Shown: in pieces, positions 32,329 to 40,927 of the stretch
How positions within the stretch are numbered: position 1 is the first letter of the stretch
Layout of the letters: each line of letters starts with the position of its first letter
DNA from: an uncultured Clostridia bacterium
GTDB lineage: Bacteria; Bacillota; Clostridia; TANB77; CAG-508
Length of the DNA stretch: 47,819 bases
Reading direction: 5' to 3'
Assembly (NCBI GenBank): GCA_948530865.1
Contig: CAOTKV010000001.1
Span: 407,953-455,771, forward strand
The notes under the pieces: generated by a model
What the model was told of the DNA's origin: nothing
Databases searched by the model: none
The model's input: only the letters and a program-made list of their open reading frames with translations
Program-made: the position numbers and the translations under genes

Positions 32329-33183
32329 TTATTTTTCAATTTTTGAAAGCAAATATTGTCTAATATTATCTTCAGCTGTTTTTCTTCCAACAAATAATGT
32401 TCCATGTTTTTCACCACTTACAATTTTGTTTAATATATTAGGATTTTTACCATTAGCTATTATCATATCAATTCCTAGAGGATTTACTATTTTTCCAGCC
32501 AATACTTTTGTATACATTCCACCAGTCCCAACATCACTATCACTAGATTTTTTTGCAACTTTCTGAATATCATTTATTTCTGAAGTTACAATATCAATTA
32601 ATTTTGCATCTTTATTTTGAAAAGGATCATCTGTATATAATCCATCTGTATCTGTTAATAAAATTAATAAATCCGACTCTGTAATAGCTGTAACTATTGA
32701 TGACAATGTATCATTTTCTCCAAATTCAATTTCATCTGTTGCAATGGCATCATTTTCATTTACTATAGGAATTGATCCATAATTTAATAATTCTTGAAAA
32801 GTGTTTTGTAAATTATTATATGATTTTTGATGATCTAAGCTATATCTTGTCATTAATACTTGTGATGCAACTAATCCATATTCTGCAAATAGCTTATAGT
32901 AATTCATAATTAATTTTCCCTGTCCAATTGCTGCACATGCCTGCTTTTCTGCCATTGTTTTTGGTCTTCTCCCAATTTTTAGCGTTTCTCTTCCAACTGC
33001 AACTGCTCCAGATGAAACTAATATTACTTCTTTACCACTATTTTTTAAATCACTAATTGCTCTAACTAATTTTTCTAATTTAGTATAATTTAAATTTCCT
33101 GTTTCTTTGTAAGTTAAAGTGGATGAGCCAACTTTAATAACAATTCTTTTCTTACTTTTAATTTTTTCCCAATAATCTTTCAT
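32329..33183 (-). CDS. proB: Glutamate 5-kinase
   Basis: 284 residues: a kinase domain without the C-terminal PUA domain found in longer ProB proteins. Motifs are RIVIKVGSSTLT, ILVSSGAVAVGRETL, QACAAIGQGKLI, IPIVNENDAIATDEI, LLILTDTDGLY-type segment and DVGTGGMYTKVLAG. It phosphorylates glutamate to start proline synthesis and is normally feedback-inhibited by proline. It is followed by proA. A hairpin with a U-tract lies just upstream, between proC and proB. Confidence 0.95.
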   Translation of the reverse strand: MKDYWEKIKSKKRIVIKVGSSTLTYKETGNLNYTKLEKLVRAISDLKNSGKEVILVSSGAVAVGRETLKIGRRPKTMAEKQACAAIGQGKLIMNYYKLFAEYGLVASQVLMTRYSLDHQKSYNNLQNTFQELLNYGSIPIVNENDAIATDEIEFGENDTLSSIVTAITESDLLILLTDTDGLYTDDPFQNKDAKLIDIVTSEINDIQKVAKKSSDSDVGTGGMYTKVLAGKIVNPLGIDMIIANGKNPNILNKIVSGEKHGTLFVGRKTAEDNIRQYLLSKIEK

Positions 33184-33201
33184 TTCTTTCCTCCTATATA
33201 C

Positions 33202-33235
33202 AAAAAGGGAATTGAGTATTTAAAACCCAATTCCC
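33202..33235 (-). terminator. Terminator-like hairpin between proC and proB
   Basis: An 8-bp stem GGGAATTG/CAATTCCC with a 13-nt loop, followed on the minus strand by five T and then the proB ribosome binding site about 15 nt on. It ends proC transcription or acts as a partial attenuator for proBA. Confidence 0.75.
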
Positions 33236-33256
33236 TAGTTTGATTCTAATATATTT

Positions 33257-34063
33257 TTATTTTGACAAATCTTTAGACTTCTTAGTAGCTGTTCTAACCG
33301 CATTTATCATACTTGCTCGTAAGCCATTTTCTTCTAAAACAGATACTCCTTCAATTGTTGTTCCACCTGGTGAGCAAACCATATCTTTAAGTTCTGCTGG
33401 ATGCTTTCCTGTTTCTAGCACCATTTTTGCCGAACCTAAAACTGTTTGTGCAGCAAACTTATATGCTTTATCTCTTGGCATTCCTTCAAGTACTGCTCCA
33501 TCTGCCATAGCTTCAATTATCATAAAAATAAATGCAGGAGATGAACCACTTAAGCCCGTTACAACATCCATTAGTTTTTCAGATACTACTTCACATTTTC
33601 CAAAACTATTAAAAATATTACAAATCAAATCTAGTTCTTCGGGTAGCATCATGGGGCATGGGCTTAAAGCCGCCATACCTTCTGCTACTAAAGCAGGTGT
33701 ATTCGGCATTGCACGAACTATTTTGATTTCTTTTCCAAATAGATTTTTTATACTCTCAATTTTTTGACCAGCAGCAATACTAACAACAATAGTATTTTCT
33801 TTTACTTGGTCTTTTATTTCATTTATTACTTCTGGATAAAATTGTGGTTTTACAGATAAAATTAAAATGTCAGATTTACTTGCAACTTCAGAGTTATTAG
33901 TTGCAATTGTAATTCCATAACGTTTATGCATATTTTCTAATTTAGCCATTGAGTGATCTGAACAAACAACATTAATAGATGGAACTAAATTTGCATTTAT
34001 AATTCCACCAACCATTGCATTTGCCATATTTCCACTTCCAATAAAACCAATTATTTTATCCAT
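33257..34063 (-). CDS. proC: Pyrroline-5-carboxylate reductase
   Basis: 268 residues. Dinucleotide-binding GFIGSGNMANAMVGG, the segments VRAMPNTPALVAEGM and GLSGSSPAFIFMIIEAMADG, and the C-terminal MVCSPGGTTIEGVSVLEENG are diagnostic. It performs the last step of proline synthesis. It is the first of the three proline genes in transcription order, with proB and proA downstream after a hairpin. Confidence 0.97.
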   Translation of the reverse strand: MDKIIGFIGSGNMANAMVGGIINANLVPSINVVCSDHSMAKLENMHKRYGITIATNNSEVASKSDILILSVKPQFYPEVINEIKDQVKENTIVVSIAAGQKIESIKNLFGKEIKIVRAMPNTPALVAEGMAALSPCPMMLPEELDLICNIFNSFGKCEVVSEKLMDVVTGLSGSSPAFIFMIIEAMADGAVLEGMPRDKAYKFAAQTVLGSAKMVLETGKHPAELKDMVCSPGGTTIEGVSVLEENGLRASMINAVRTATKKSKDLSK

Positions 34064-34122
34064 ATTTTCTCCTTCTTAAAATATTAGATAATATTATATA
34101 ACATTTTTATTAAAATTACAAG

Positions 34123-34151
34123 TGAAATTTAGGAACACTCGAAAAATTTCA
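34123..34151 (-). repeat. 29-bp interspersed repeat, copy 6, containing the acetyltransferase stop codon
   Basis: TGAAATTT, centre AGGAACACTCGAA, then AAATTTCA, in the opposite orientation to most copies. Its minus-strand TGA (34151-34149) is the stop codon of the acetyltransferase gene. Confidence 0.8.
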
Positions 34152-34703
34152 TAATTCTTTTATTACCTTACAAGGATTTCCAACAGCTACTGAATTTGAT
34201 GGAATATCTTTTGTAACTATACTTCCAGCACCAATTACAACATTATCTCCTATTGTAACTCCTGGAAGAACAACCACATTTCCTCCAATCCATACGTTAT
34301 TTCCAACTTCTATTGGTTTTGCATATTCTAATCCTTTATTCCTTGTTTCATAATCTAAAGGATGTCCTGCTGTATAAAAACCACAATTTGGTGCTATAAA
34401 AACATTATCCCCAAATTTAACTTTATTTGCATCTAGTATAACTAAGTTATGGTTTGAATAAAAATTTTCTCCAATTTCCATATTATAACCATAATCACAA
34501 ATAAAAGGTTGTTCAATCAAAAATTGATTTCCTGTTTTTCCTAATATTTGTTTCATAATTTCTGTTCTTTCTTCTATTTTAGAAGGTTTTATATTATTAT
34601 ATTCAAAGCACTTATCTTTCGCTATAAGCCTCTCTTTCATTAAATCTTCATTATAATTTGCATCATAAAGTTCACCTGCTAACATCTTTTCTTTTTCGTC
34701 CAT
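34149..34703 (-). CDS. Maltose/sugar O-acetyltransferase, hexapeptide-repeat family
   Basis: 184 residues. The N-terminal Mac domain is MDEKEKMLAGELYDANYNED. The left-handed beta-helix follows with hexapeptide turns (IGENFYSNHNLVILDANKVK, FGDNVFIAPNCGFYTAGHPL with the catalytic His, VGNNVWIGGNVVVLPGVTIG, then IGAGSIVTKDIPSNSVAVGN). It transfers acetyl from acetyl-CoA to a sugar hydroxyl. The start overlaps the VanZ-type gene by 25 bp. The exact sugar is unknown. Confidence 0.92.
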   Translation of the reverse strand: MDEKEKMLAGELYDANYNEDLMKERLIAKDKCFEYNNIKPSKIEERTEIMKQILGKTGNQFLIEQPFICDYGYNMEIGENFYSNHNLVILDANKVKFGDNVFIAPNCGFYTAGHPLDYETRNKGLEYAKPIEVGNNVWIGGNVVVLPGVTIGDNVVIGAGSIVTKDIPSNSVAVGNPCKVIKEL

Positions 34704-35227
34704 AGCACTATAATTCCTTTCTTATTAAAAATCCATCTAATTAATTTATACAATATAAATCCTATTATTCCTCCAATTACATTTGTAATTAAATCTGTTA
34801 CATCACAGCTTCTATGATGCAATAAGAATATGGTCATAATTAATTGGAAAAATTCTATTGTAAAACTCAAACAAAATGTTTTTAATACAACTCCTATAAA
34901 TGTGCTATTCTTTTTTAAAACACAACATAAAAATCCAAAAGGAATTGTCATTATTATATTTAAAATTATTTGCCTTACAGCTCCTCTATATCCCATAATT
35001 AAATCATTAAATGGTTTGAAATGTATATAAGTAACTTTAATAGAACTATGATATTCCCATTTAAAATCTAAAGTAAAATCGATTGGAAGTATTGTAACAA
35101 AAAGCACTGCACATAAATAAAAATACATCATTGATATTTTTAAGATTTGTGTTTTCTTTTTACTTCTTAAAAATATCAAATAAATGCATACATATATAAT
35201 AGCCAAAATAATTGAATTTAAAATCAA
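34679..35227 (-). CDS. VanZ-family membrane protein
   Basis: 182 residues with four to five membrane helices. The core region HFKPFNDLIMGYRGAVRQII then LNIIMTIPFGFLCCV, with later SFTIEFFQLIM and DVTDLITNVIGGIIGFILY, is characteristic of VanZ-like proteins. The start is a TTG: AAGGAGGAGTATTC precedes TTG ATT TTA, and no ATG is in register nearby. VanZ proteins can lower teicoplanin or lipopeptide sensitivity in some hosts, but most chromosomal members have unknown roles. It is coupled to the acetyltransferase gene and preceded by a 22-codon frame. Confidence 0.88.
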   Translation of the reverse strand: MILNSIILAIIYVCIYLIFLRSKKKTQILKISMMYFYLCAVLFVTILPIDFTLDFKWEYHSSIKVTYIHFKPFNDLIMGYRGAVRQIILNIIMTIPFGFLCCVLKKNSTFIGVVLKTFCLSFTIEFFQLIMTIFLLHHRSCDVTDLITNVIGGIIGFILYKLIRWIFNKKGIIVLWTKKKRC

Positions 35228-35240
35228 GAATACTCCTCCT

Positions 35241-35309
35241 TAAAGATTACAAACTATCAAAATCATTATTAAACAAACAAGTCCTAGAGTACAAATTGCA
35301 AAGTTTCAT
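35241..35309 (-). CDS. Possible 22-residue membrane peptide upstream of the VanZ gene
   Basis: ATG 35309, preceded by ATAGGAGATATT, opens a frame that begins MKLCNLYSRT and ends with the hydrophobic stretch VCLIMILIVCNL and a TAA. The stop touches the AAGGAGG site of the VanZ-type gene, so translation could couple the two. It may be a small membrane peptide or a leader. Its short length means chance cannot be excluded. Confidence 0.4.
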
Positions 35310-35490
35310 TAATTAAATATCTCCTATAATTATATTTACCTTTTCAAATAAAATTATAGCATTTATTGCAAAATTTTTTTCTTAATACTTTCTTAAAAAT
35401 GAAATCTATCACATAACCTTAATTTCCACTTTACAATTCTATCTTTTCATGTTATTATGTTACCCGAAAAACTTAAAGGAGGTCTTTTAT

Positions 35491-36456
35491 ATGGATACTA
35501 TTTCAACTGAAAACTTGTCCAATGTATTTTCTACAGCAGAAACTTTTGCAATTATTACCCACACACGGCCTGATGGAGATGCAATTTCCAGTAGCTTAGC
35601 TATCTTTTGGCATCTTATTGGTACTGGAAAACAGGAAGATAATATTGATGTTATTATTCCTGAATTTCTTGATGATTTCTCATTTATTCCAGGAATCGAG
35701 TACTTAAAGGCATGCCCTTCAAAAGAGAAATATGATGTGGTAGTTGTTGTTGATGTTGCTTGCATACATTTACTTGAAGGTGAAGATATTTTAAATCGTT
35801 CTGATTGTATTATCTGTTTCGATCATCATGATGAAACTACAATTCCTTTTAATTATGGTATTATTAATCATAACGCTCCTTCTTGCACTTGCATTATTTA
35901 CGAAAATTTTAACTCTACAAGCAAGAACTTTCTTACATGTATTGCAACTGGTTTAATTTCTGACACAAACAATTTAACATTAAACACAAGCAATACTGGT
36001 AAAGAGATTATCAAAAGTTTGCTTGAATTTGGTGTAGATATAGACTTCATCATACACAAGCTCACATCTCCAAGCAAGCGTACTATAAATCTTGCCGAAA
36101 TTGCTAAAGATAGAGGATTTTTCACTGGCTCAATCTTCTGTACTTACTTGATGCAGGAAGATTTATTGATTTCTGAAAGAAATTTGAATACTGTAAATCA
36201 TAAATCTATTATTGCAGAAATTCAAAAGTCTATAAAATATGATTTTTTAATTTTTGTCATAATGAATGATAAAGGACAATGGAAAGGTTCTACACGTGCT
36301 TTAAATTCTAATGTAGATTTAAATGCAATCTGTAATGAGCTTGTGGCTGAGGGAAAATTTATCAAAGGTGGTGGACATAGCTACTCAGCAGGTTTTACGG
36401 CAGTAGGAAATTTAGATGATATTTTTGAAACTATAATTTCAAGAATTCAAAACTAA
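35491..36456 (+). CDS. DHH-family phosphoesterase, NrnA-like
   Basis: The only plus-strand gene. It has 321 residues from MDTISTENLSNVFSTAETFA, with AAAGGAGG 8 nt before the ATG; an in-frame start upstream lacks a site. The DHH domain has ITHTRPDGDAISSSLAIFWH, VVVVDVACIHLL and CFDHHDETTIP (the DHH motif). The DHHA1 domain ends with KGGGHSYSAGF. This is the NrnA/Orn-like architecture that hydrolyses nanoRNA, pAp or linear dinucleotides such as pApA. Base use is slightly richer than the neighbours. It is a single gene convergent with the MATE gene, and the two share a terminator. Confidence 0.9.
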   Translation: MDTISTENLSNVFSTAETFAIITHTRPDGDAISSSLAIFWHLIGTGKQEDNIDVIIPEFLDDFSFIPGIEYLKACPSKEKYDVVVVVDVACIHLLEGEDILNRSDCIICFDHHDETTIPFNYGIINHNAPSCTCIIYENFNSTSKNFLTCIATGLISDTNNLTLNTSNTGKEIIKSLLEFGVDIDFIIHKLTSPSKRTINLAEIAKDRGFFTGSIFCTYLMQEDLLISERNLNTVNHKSIIAEIQKSIKYDFLIFVIMNDKGQWKGSTRALNSNVDLNAICNELVAEGKFIKGGGHSYSAGFTAVGNLDDIFETIISRIQN

Positions 36457-36470
36457 TTTAATACTTTTAG

Positions 36471-36507
36471 AGAAAAAAGGAGGCCACTTGAAGGTCTCCT
36501 TTTTTCT
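36471..36507. terminator. Bidirectional terminator between the DHH and MATE genes
   Basis: A 12-bp stem AGAAAAAAGGAG/CTCCTTTTTTCT with A and T tracts on each side. It sits between convergent genes and serves both. The MATE stop codon lies inside its right arm. Confidence 0.88.
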
Positions 36508-37837
36508 ATGCATATTTATATTTTTTTCTATTACAAATTAAAAATGCTATACTTACAATCAATGCTAAGATTTCTGCTATTACAACAGCAAACCAAATCC
36601 CATTTATTCCAAAAAGTAATGGTAATATAATTATTGCAGCAACTTGAAATACTAAAGTTCTTAAAAATGATATTGTTGCTGAAACAAATCCATTATTTAA
36701 AGCTGTAAAAAATGATGAAGCAAAAATATTAAATCCACTAACTATGAAAGATAATGAAAACAAACGTATTGCTATTGTTGTCATTTCTAATAATTCTATA
36801 TCATAACTAACAAATATTGATGCTAATATTTCTGATAAGATTTCCGCAAGTCCAGTCATAACTATAGCTGTTATTCCAATTAATATTAAACTTCTCTTTA
36901 ACAAACATTTTAATTCTTCTTTATTTCCAGCTCCATAATGGTATCCAATAATAGGTGCTGTGCCAATTGAATATCCTAAATATGTTCCTACAAATATAAA
37001 GCTTACATACATTATAATTCCATAAGCCACAACTCCATCAGATCCTGCATATTTCATAAGTTGCATATTATATAATATAGTAACAAGTGACATAGATAAG
37101 TTTGTTAACATTTCTGATGAACCATTTGCACAAGTTTGCAAAATTGCTTTTAAATCAAATTTTGCTTTTGTTAGTTTTAGTGTATTATTACTATTTTTTA
37201 TAAAATAAACTAATGGAATAACTGCACCAACAACTTGACTTATTCCTGTTGCAAGAGCTGCTCCAAATAGTCCCATTTTCAAAACATATACAAAAATGAA
37301 ATCTAATATCATATTAGTAACTCCTGCTGCTATAGAAACTATTAAACCAAAAGTAGGTTTTTCTGCAACAATTAGAAAACTTTGAAAAGAATTCTGCAAA
37401 GCAAATGGAACTAGAAAAAACATTAAAGTTCTACCATAAATTATACAATCTGCAAGCATACTTTCATCAGCTCCTAAAAGTTTTGCTATTGGTTTTATAA
37501 ATATCACTCCTAAAACTGTAAATATAATACTTATGATTATTAACAAATATATTAACATTGAAAAATATTCATTTGCTTTTTTCTTATCTCCTTCTCCCAT
37601 TGTTTTAGAGACTAAAGCACTACCTCCAGTACCAATCATGAATCCAATAGTTCCTAAAACCATTAATGCAGGATAAATCAAATTTAAAGCTGCAAAAGGT
37701 TCTGATCCAACACAATTTGATACAAAGATTCCATCTACAACTCCATAAATTGATGTAAATATCATCATTATAATAGTTGGTATTGTAAATTTTATTAATT
37801 TTTTATATGTAAAATGTTCTGATAATTGTATTTTCAT
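36506..37837 (-). CDS. MATE-family transporter
   Basis: 443 residues and twelve helices: YKKLIKFTIPTIIMMIFTSI, YGVVDGIFVSNCVG, GTGGSALVSKTMGEG, and the second half with GTAPIIGYHYGAGNKEELK. It is a multidrug/toxin extrusion-type exporter of the NorM/DinF superfamily. It starts 2 nt after the stop of the cytidylate-kinase-like gene and is under the same MarR-controlled promoter. It corresponds to the N-terminal half of the fusion protein at 3823-5874, but the two are clearly diverged paralogues. Confidence 0.92.
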   Translation of the reverse strand: MKIQLSEHFTYKKLIKFTIPTIIMMIFTSIYGVVDGIFVSNCVGSEPFAALNLIYPALMVLGTIGFMIGTGGSALVSKTMGEGDKKKANEYFSMLIYLLIIISIIFTVLGVIFIKPIAKLLGADESMLADCIIYGRTLMFFLVPFALQNSFQSFLIVAEKPTFGLIVSIAAGVTNMILDFIFVYVLKMGLFGAALATGISQVVGAVIPLVYFIKNSNNTLKLTKAKFDLKAILQTCANGSSEMLTNLSMSLVTILYNMQLMKYAGSDGVVAYGIIMYVSFIFVGTYLGYSIGTAPIIGYHYGAGNKEELKCLLKRSLILIGITAIVMTGLAEILSEILASIFVSYDIELLEMTTIAIRLFSLSFIVSGFNIFASSFFTALNNGFVSATISFLRTLVFQVAAIIILPLLFGINGIWFAVVIAEILALIVSIAFLICNRKKYKYA

Positions 37838-37839
37838 TT

Positions 37840-38457
37840 TTATATTTTCCTCCTAAACCATTCTCTTATATATTCACTAAGTGCAGGAATTACTTCTTTT
37901 ATTTCAAGCCCTGCTGTATTTATACAAAGATGATAATTTCTTTTATCACCCCATTCTAAGTTTGATATTAGTTCATGAAATTTCTTTCTGTTTTTATCTA
38001 CTTGTACAATTTTTTTCTCTAATTCTTTTTCACTTAAATTTTCATTTTCTGGTGCTTTTATTCTGCAACGATTAATTTTGGATTCCATATCACTGTAAAC
38101 AAATATATTTAATGTATTATAATCTCTTAAAATAACATCTGCTCCTCTACCAACAATAATACAATTTCCTTTTTCAGCAATTTTTTTAATTATTTCTTGT
38201 TGTTTTACTAATATTTCAGTTTGATTGCTTTGAAGTACACCAAATCTTGCAAATGTTCTTCCAAAATTAAAACTTTGAGGATATATTCCTTTTTCAGAAA
38301 TATTTTTGATATATTCTTCAGACATTCCAGTTTCTTTTGCAAGCTTAGTTATAATTTCTTCATCATAATAAGCCATTTCTAACTCATCTGATAATCTTTT
38401 ACCAACTTCCTTTCCTCCACTTCCAAACTCTCTACTTATTGTTATAATTTTATCCAT
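37840..38457 (-). CDS. Cytidylate-kinase-like family protein
   Basis: 205 residues with the P-loop ITISREFGSGGKEVG at the N-terminus, then MAYYDEEIITKLAKETGMSE, IIVGRGADVILRDYNTL and RNYHLCINTAGLEI. This is the cytidylate-kinase-like family (Cytidylate_kin2 type), distinct from housekeeping Cmk. The substrate is not known. It lies between marR (14 nt) and MATE (2 nt). The same motifs are found in the C-terminal domain of the MATE fusion at 3823. Coupling to an exporter suggests it phosphorylates, and so traps or inactivates, the exporter's substrate or a related nucleoside. That is inference. Confidence 0.9.
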   Translation of the reverse strand: MDKIITISREFGSGGKEVGKRLSDELEMAYYDEEIITKLAKETGMSEEYIKNISEKGIYPQSFNFGRTFARFGVLQSNQTEILVKQQEIIKKIAEKGNCIIVGRGADVILRDYNTLNIFVYSDMESKINRCRIKAPENENLSEKELEKKIVQVDKNRKKFHELISNLEWGDKRNYHLCINTAGLEIKEVIPALSEYIREWFRRKI

Positions 38458-38471
38458 CTAGCAACCTCCTT

Positions 38472-38921
38472 TTATTTGATAACTTTATTAACTTCATGTT
38501 TAAAAGCCATAAGTGGTTTCTGCATTAATTCTATTATTGTATCTAAGTACTTTTCATCTACTGATATAAATGCTCTATCTTCTATTTCTATTACTTTTTT
38601 TACACTTTTTTCTGCTATTTTCAAACCTGATGAAGTTAAACCAATTTTTTTATTCATTTTATTATTTTCTTCATAACCTTTATTTATATATCCAATATTT
38701 TCTAAATTTTTTATGGCAGAATTAATAGTTTGCTTGTTATAACACCAATAATCACAAATCTCTTTTTGACTTAAAGGTCTCTTTGCTTCATATAATATAT
38801 ACAAAACCCAAAAGCAACTATCTGATAAATTATAATGTACTGCTATTTTATGATAAAGCTCATCAAATTCTCTATTTATTTGAGTTATAATTGCCCATTT
38901 TCTATTGATTATATCTTTCAT
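38472..38921 (-). CDS. MarR-family transcriptional regulator
   Basis: 149 residues from MKDIINRKWAIITQINREFD; GGGAGGG precedes this ATG, while an upstream in-frame ATG lies inside an operator. The winged helix is KRPLSQKEICDYWCYNKQTI, followed by IGYINKGYEENNKMNKKIGL (wing) and dimerisation helices. It is the first gene of the marR-kinase-MATE operon, and its promoter carries two copies of a 16-bp palindrome. MarR proteins release such sites when they bind small toxic compounds, which fits control of an exporter. Confidence 0.92.
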   Translation of the reverse strand: MKDIINRKWAIITQINREFDELYHKIAVHYNLSDSCFWVLYILYEAKRPLSQKEICDYWCYNKQTINSAIKNLENIGYINKGYEENNKMNKKIGLTSSGLKIAEKSVKKVIEIEDRAFISVDEKYLDTIIELMQKPLMAFKHEVNKVIK

Positions 38922-38947
38922 AATCCCTCCCAAAAAAACATAATAAA

Positions 38948-38997
38948 AGTATGAAATCATACTTTTATATTCTAGTACGATTTCATACTTTTGTCAA
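38948..38997 (-). promoter_or_regulatory. marR-kinase-MATE promoter with two MarR operators
   Basis: TTGACA (38997-38992), 17-nt spacer and TAGAAT (38974-38969), read leftwards. Two palindromes AGTATGA-N2-TCATACT occur, one between -35 and -10 (38974-38989, one mismatch) and one just past the -10 (38948-38963, perfect), with centres 26 bp apart. Confidence 0.85.
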
Positions 38998-39006
38998 GTT
39001 TTAAAT

Positions 39007-39960
39007 TTAATTTTTAACTATTTCTAACCCACAATTTTTACTTGTATCATCAAAAATAATTTTATTATCTTTTATTAGAGTTACTTGAATTATTGATGAA
39101 ATACTCTCAAAAATATCTTTTGACATTTTTCCTTTTACTGGTGCAGATAATTTATTTCCTTTATCATAAATTATTTTTAAATTCAAATAATAATTTTTCT
39201 TTTTTAAATTTATAATTACAGTATCATCTTTTATAATATATTCTAAAATCTTTGCATTATTATATGTTGCAAACCTATATTCATTTTTATCTATTATTAT
39301 ATCACAAATAATTCCTCTAAAATCAGATAAACCAAAAGGAATGTCTGCAATTGCAAGCATAAAACTAATATTTTTTTTAGAAAAATTATTTCCTTGACAC
39401 CAAATATATCTTTTAGGAAAAGAACATCCCCAATCTTTTTCAATATATCCAGTACTATTATCTAAATCTATTATTTTATCATTAATATTAATAGTGCCAT
39501 TTGTAGTATTTTTCATACAAAGTATTGCGTGATTGCATTCCATAAAAGGAATATAAGAAAATGGTCCCATTATATTAGGATTTAGTAAACTAGTTTCAAT
39601 GTTTATTCTATTTGAAAAACTAACATTTCCTTTGATTACTAGTTTTTTAGAATTATCTTCAATATTTATATTCATACCACTTTTAGAAAAAGCATTTTTT
39701 CCAATTTGAATTTCAAAAGGTTTGTCTTTAAATTTAAAATCATTAATATTATAATTTACAAAATAAGATTCTTTATTTGTAATTACTTGTATAAAAGATT
39801 TCTTACTGTTTTCTTCTATATTTATCCCTGGAATAAACGAAATTCCTTCTTCACTGTTATTGCATTTGAAATACCAACCTTCAAAATAATTTTTGCTTGT
39901 ATTTAGAAATTTTTCACCTTGAAAAATTTCAGGATTTTTAATAAAAACTTTTTTTCTCAT
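39007..39960 (-). CDS. Tocopherol-cyclase-like protein
   Basis: About 317 residues from MRKKVFIKNPEIFQGEKFLN; there is no strong ribosome binding site, and a TTG 12 codons upstream is the alternative. YFEGWYFKC, SFIPGIN, GPFSYIPFMECNHAI, YIEKDWGCSFPKRYIWCQGN and LAIADIPFG are the conserved patches of the tocopherol cyclase family. Plants use this fold to close the chromanol ring. Anaerobic Clostridia make no tocopherol, so the bacterial members must do something else, perhaps lipid-related. It is a single gene after the broken XRE gene, with its start just past that gene's terminator. Confidence 0.8.
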   Translation of the reverse strand: MRKKVFIKNPEIFQGEKFLNTSKNYFEGWYFKCNNSEEGISFIPGINIEENSKKSFIQVITNKESYFVNYNINDFKFKDKPFEIQIGKNAFSKSGMNINIEDNSKKLVIKGNVSFSNRINIETSLLNPNIMGPFSYIPFMECNHAILCMKNTTNGTININDKIIDLDNSTGYIEKDWGCSFPKRYIWCQGNNFSKKNISFMLAIADIPFGLSDFRGIICDIIIDKNEYRFATYNNAKILEYIIKDDTVIINLKKKNYYLNLKIIYDKGNKLSAPVKGKMSKDIFESISSIIQVTLIKDNKIIFDDTSKNCGLEIVKN

Positions 39961-39995
39961 AAGTTTATTTTCTTCAAGAAATTTACTTTTATGCA

Positions 39996-40025
39996 AAAAA
40001 GATTAGCTTTTAAGCTAATCTTTTT
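39996..40025 (-). terminator. Terminator of the frameshifted XRE gene
   Basis: A perfect 14-bp stem AAAAAGATTAGCTT/AAGCTAATCTTTTT with a 2-base centre and T-runs on both sides. The XRE stop codon (40015) is inside it. Confidence 0.75.
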
Positions 40026-40885
40026 CAAGTATTATAGAAACAATCCCACATATCAAACCACCTATTGGATATACAATCCATGCAACATTCCATAAACTTC
40101 TAAATGCTCCTAAGCAAAAGAAAATTATTGTTGCAATTAGCATTATAATACCACAAATTTTTCCTACTTTATCATCTGGTTCTTTTGACGCCATTTTATT
40201 ATATAACTCAATATTGTATTTAGATTTTTGAATTCCATAATAAATATATATTGGAACAGCAATTGTTGTTAACGCTAATAAAATAACTACTGGTATTGTG
40301 CTTTCATCATTAAAAATTTCCATTCCATATAAGAAAATTAATTGTATTGCTCCTAATATATTTAGTCCAACTCCCAAAGCAATAGCTTTTGCAAATTTAG
40401 AATTAAATTTTTCAATTTCCTCTTCTGTATACATATTTGGAAGTCCGAGTATTCTTCTTTTTATAATTTTCTTGCTCCATTCCTAATATTATAAATATTG
40501 GAACAGCCATTAATACAAAAAGCAATAATATTACAAGACCAATTATAGAATATCTTTCCTCAAACCCTGCAAAGTACAAAAAAATTGTTACACCAACTAA
40601 TATAAGCCCAACAGCTAAAGCCATACCTTTACTAAATCTATTCATTAGCTTTTCATATTTTGCTTTATCTTCATTAGTATTTTCTGAAATCTTTCCTTTC
40701 AATATTTCATCAATACTACATTCAAATATTTCACAAATAGAAATTAATTTATCTGTTTCTGGATAGCCACTTCCACTTTCCCATTTTGAAACTGCTTGCC
40801 TTGATACCTCAAGTTTTTCTGCCAATTTTTCTTGTGACATATTATTCTTTTTTCTTAATATTTGTAAGTTTTCATTAAAACTCAT
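40015..40885 (-). pseudogene. XRE-family regulator with membrane domain, one-base frameshift
   Basis: From ATG 40885 (after AGGAGGTG) the helix-turn-helix (MSQEKLAEKLEVSRQAVSKW, then ESGSGYPETDKL) is followed by two membrane helices (LAVGLILVGVTIFLYFAG; IIGLVILLLFVLMAVPIFII). The frame fails after ENYKKKNTRT. The rest (MYTEEEIEKFNSKFAKAIAL with four more helices, ending SIILEKD) is intact in another frame. One surplus G in ACTCGGACTT (near 40446) accounts for it; without it the protein would have about 289 residues. The shared 26-bp motif lies 43-68 bp upstream. Confidence 0.82.
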
Positions 40886-40927
40886 ATCTATACACCTCCT
40901 ATATTCAATTTTAAAGTTGCATAGATA

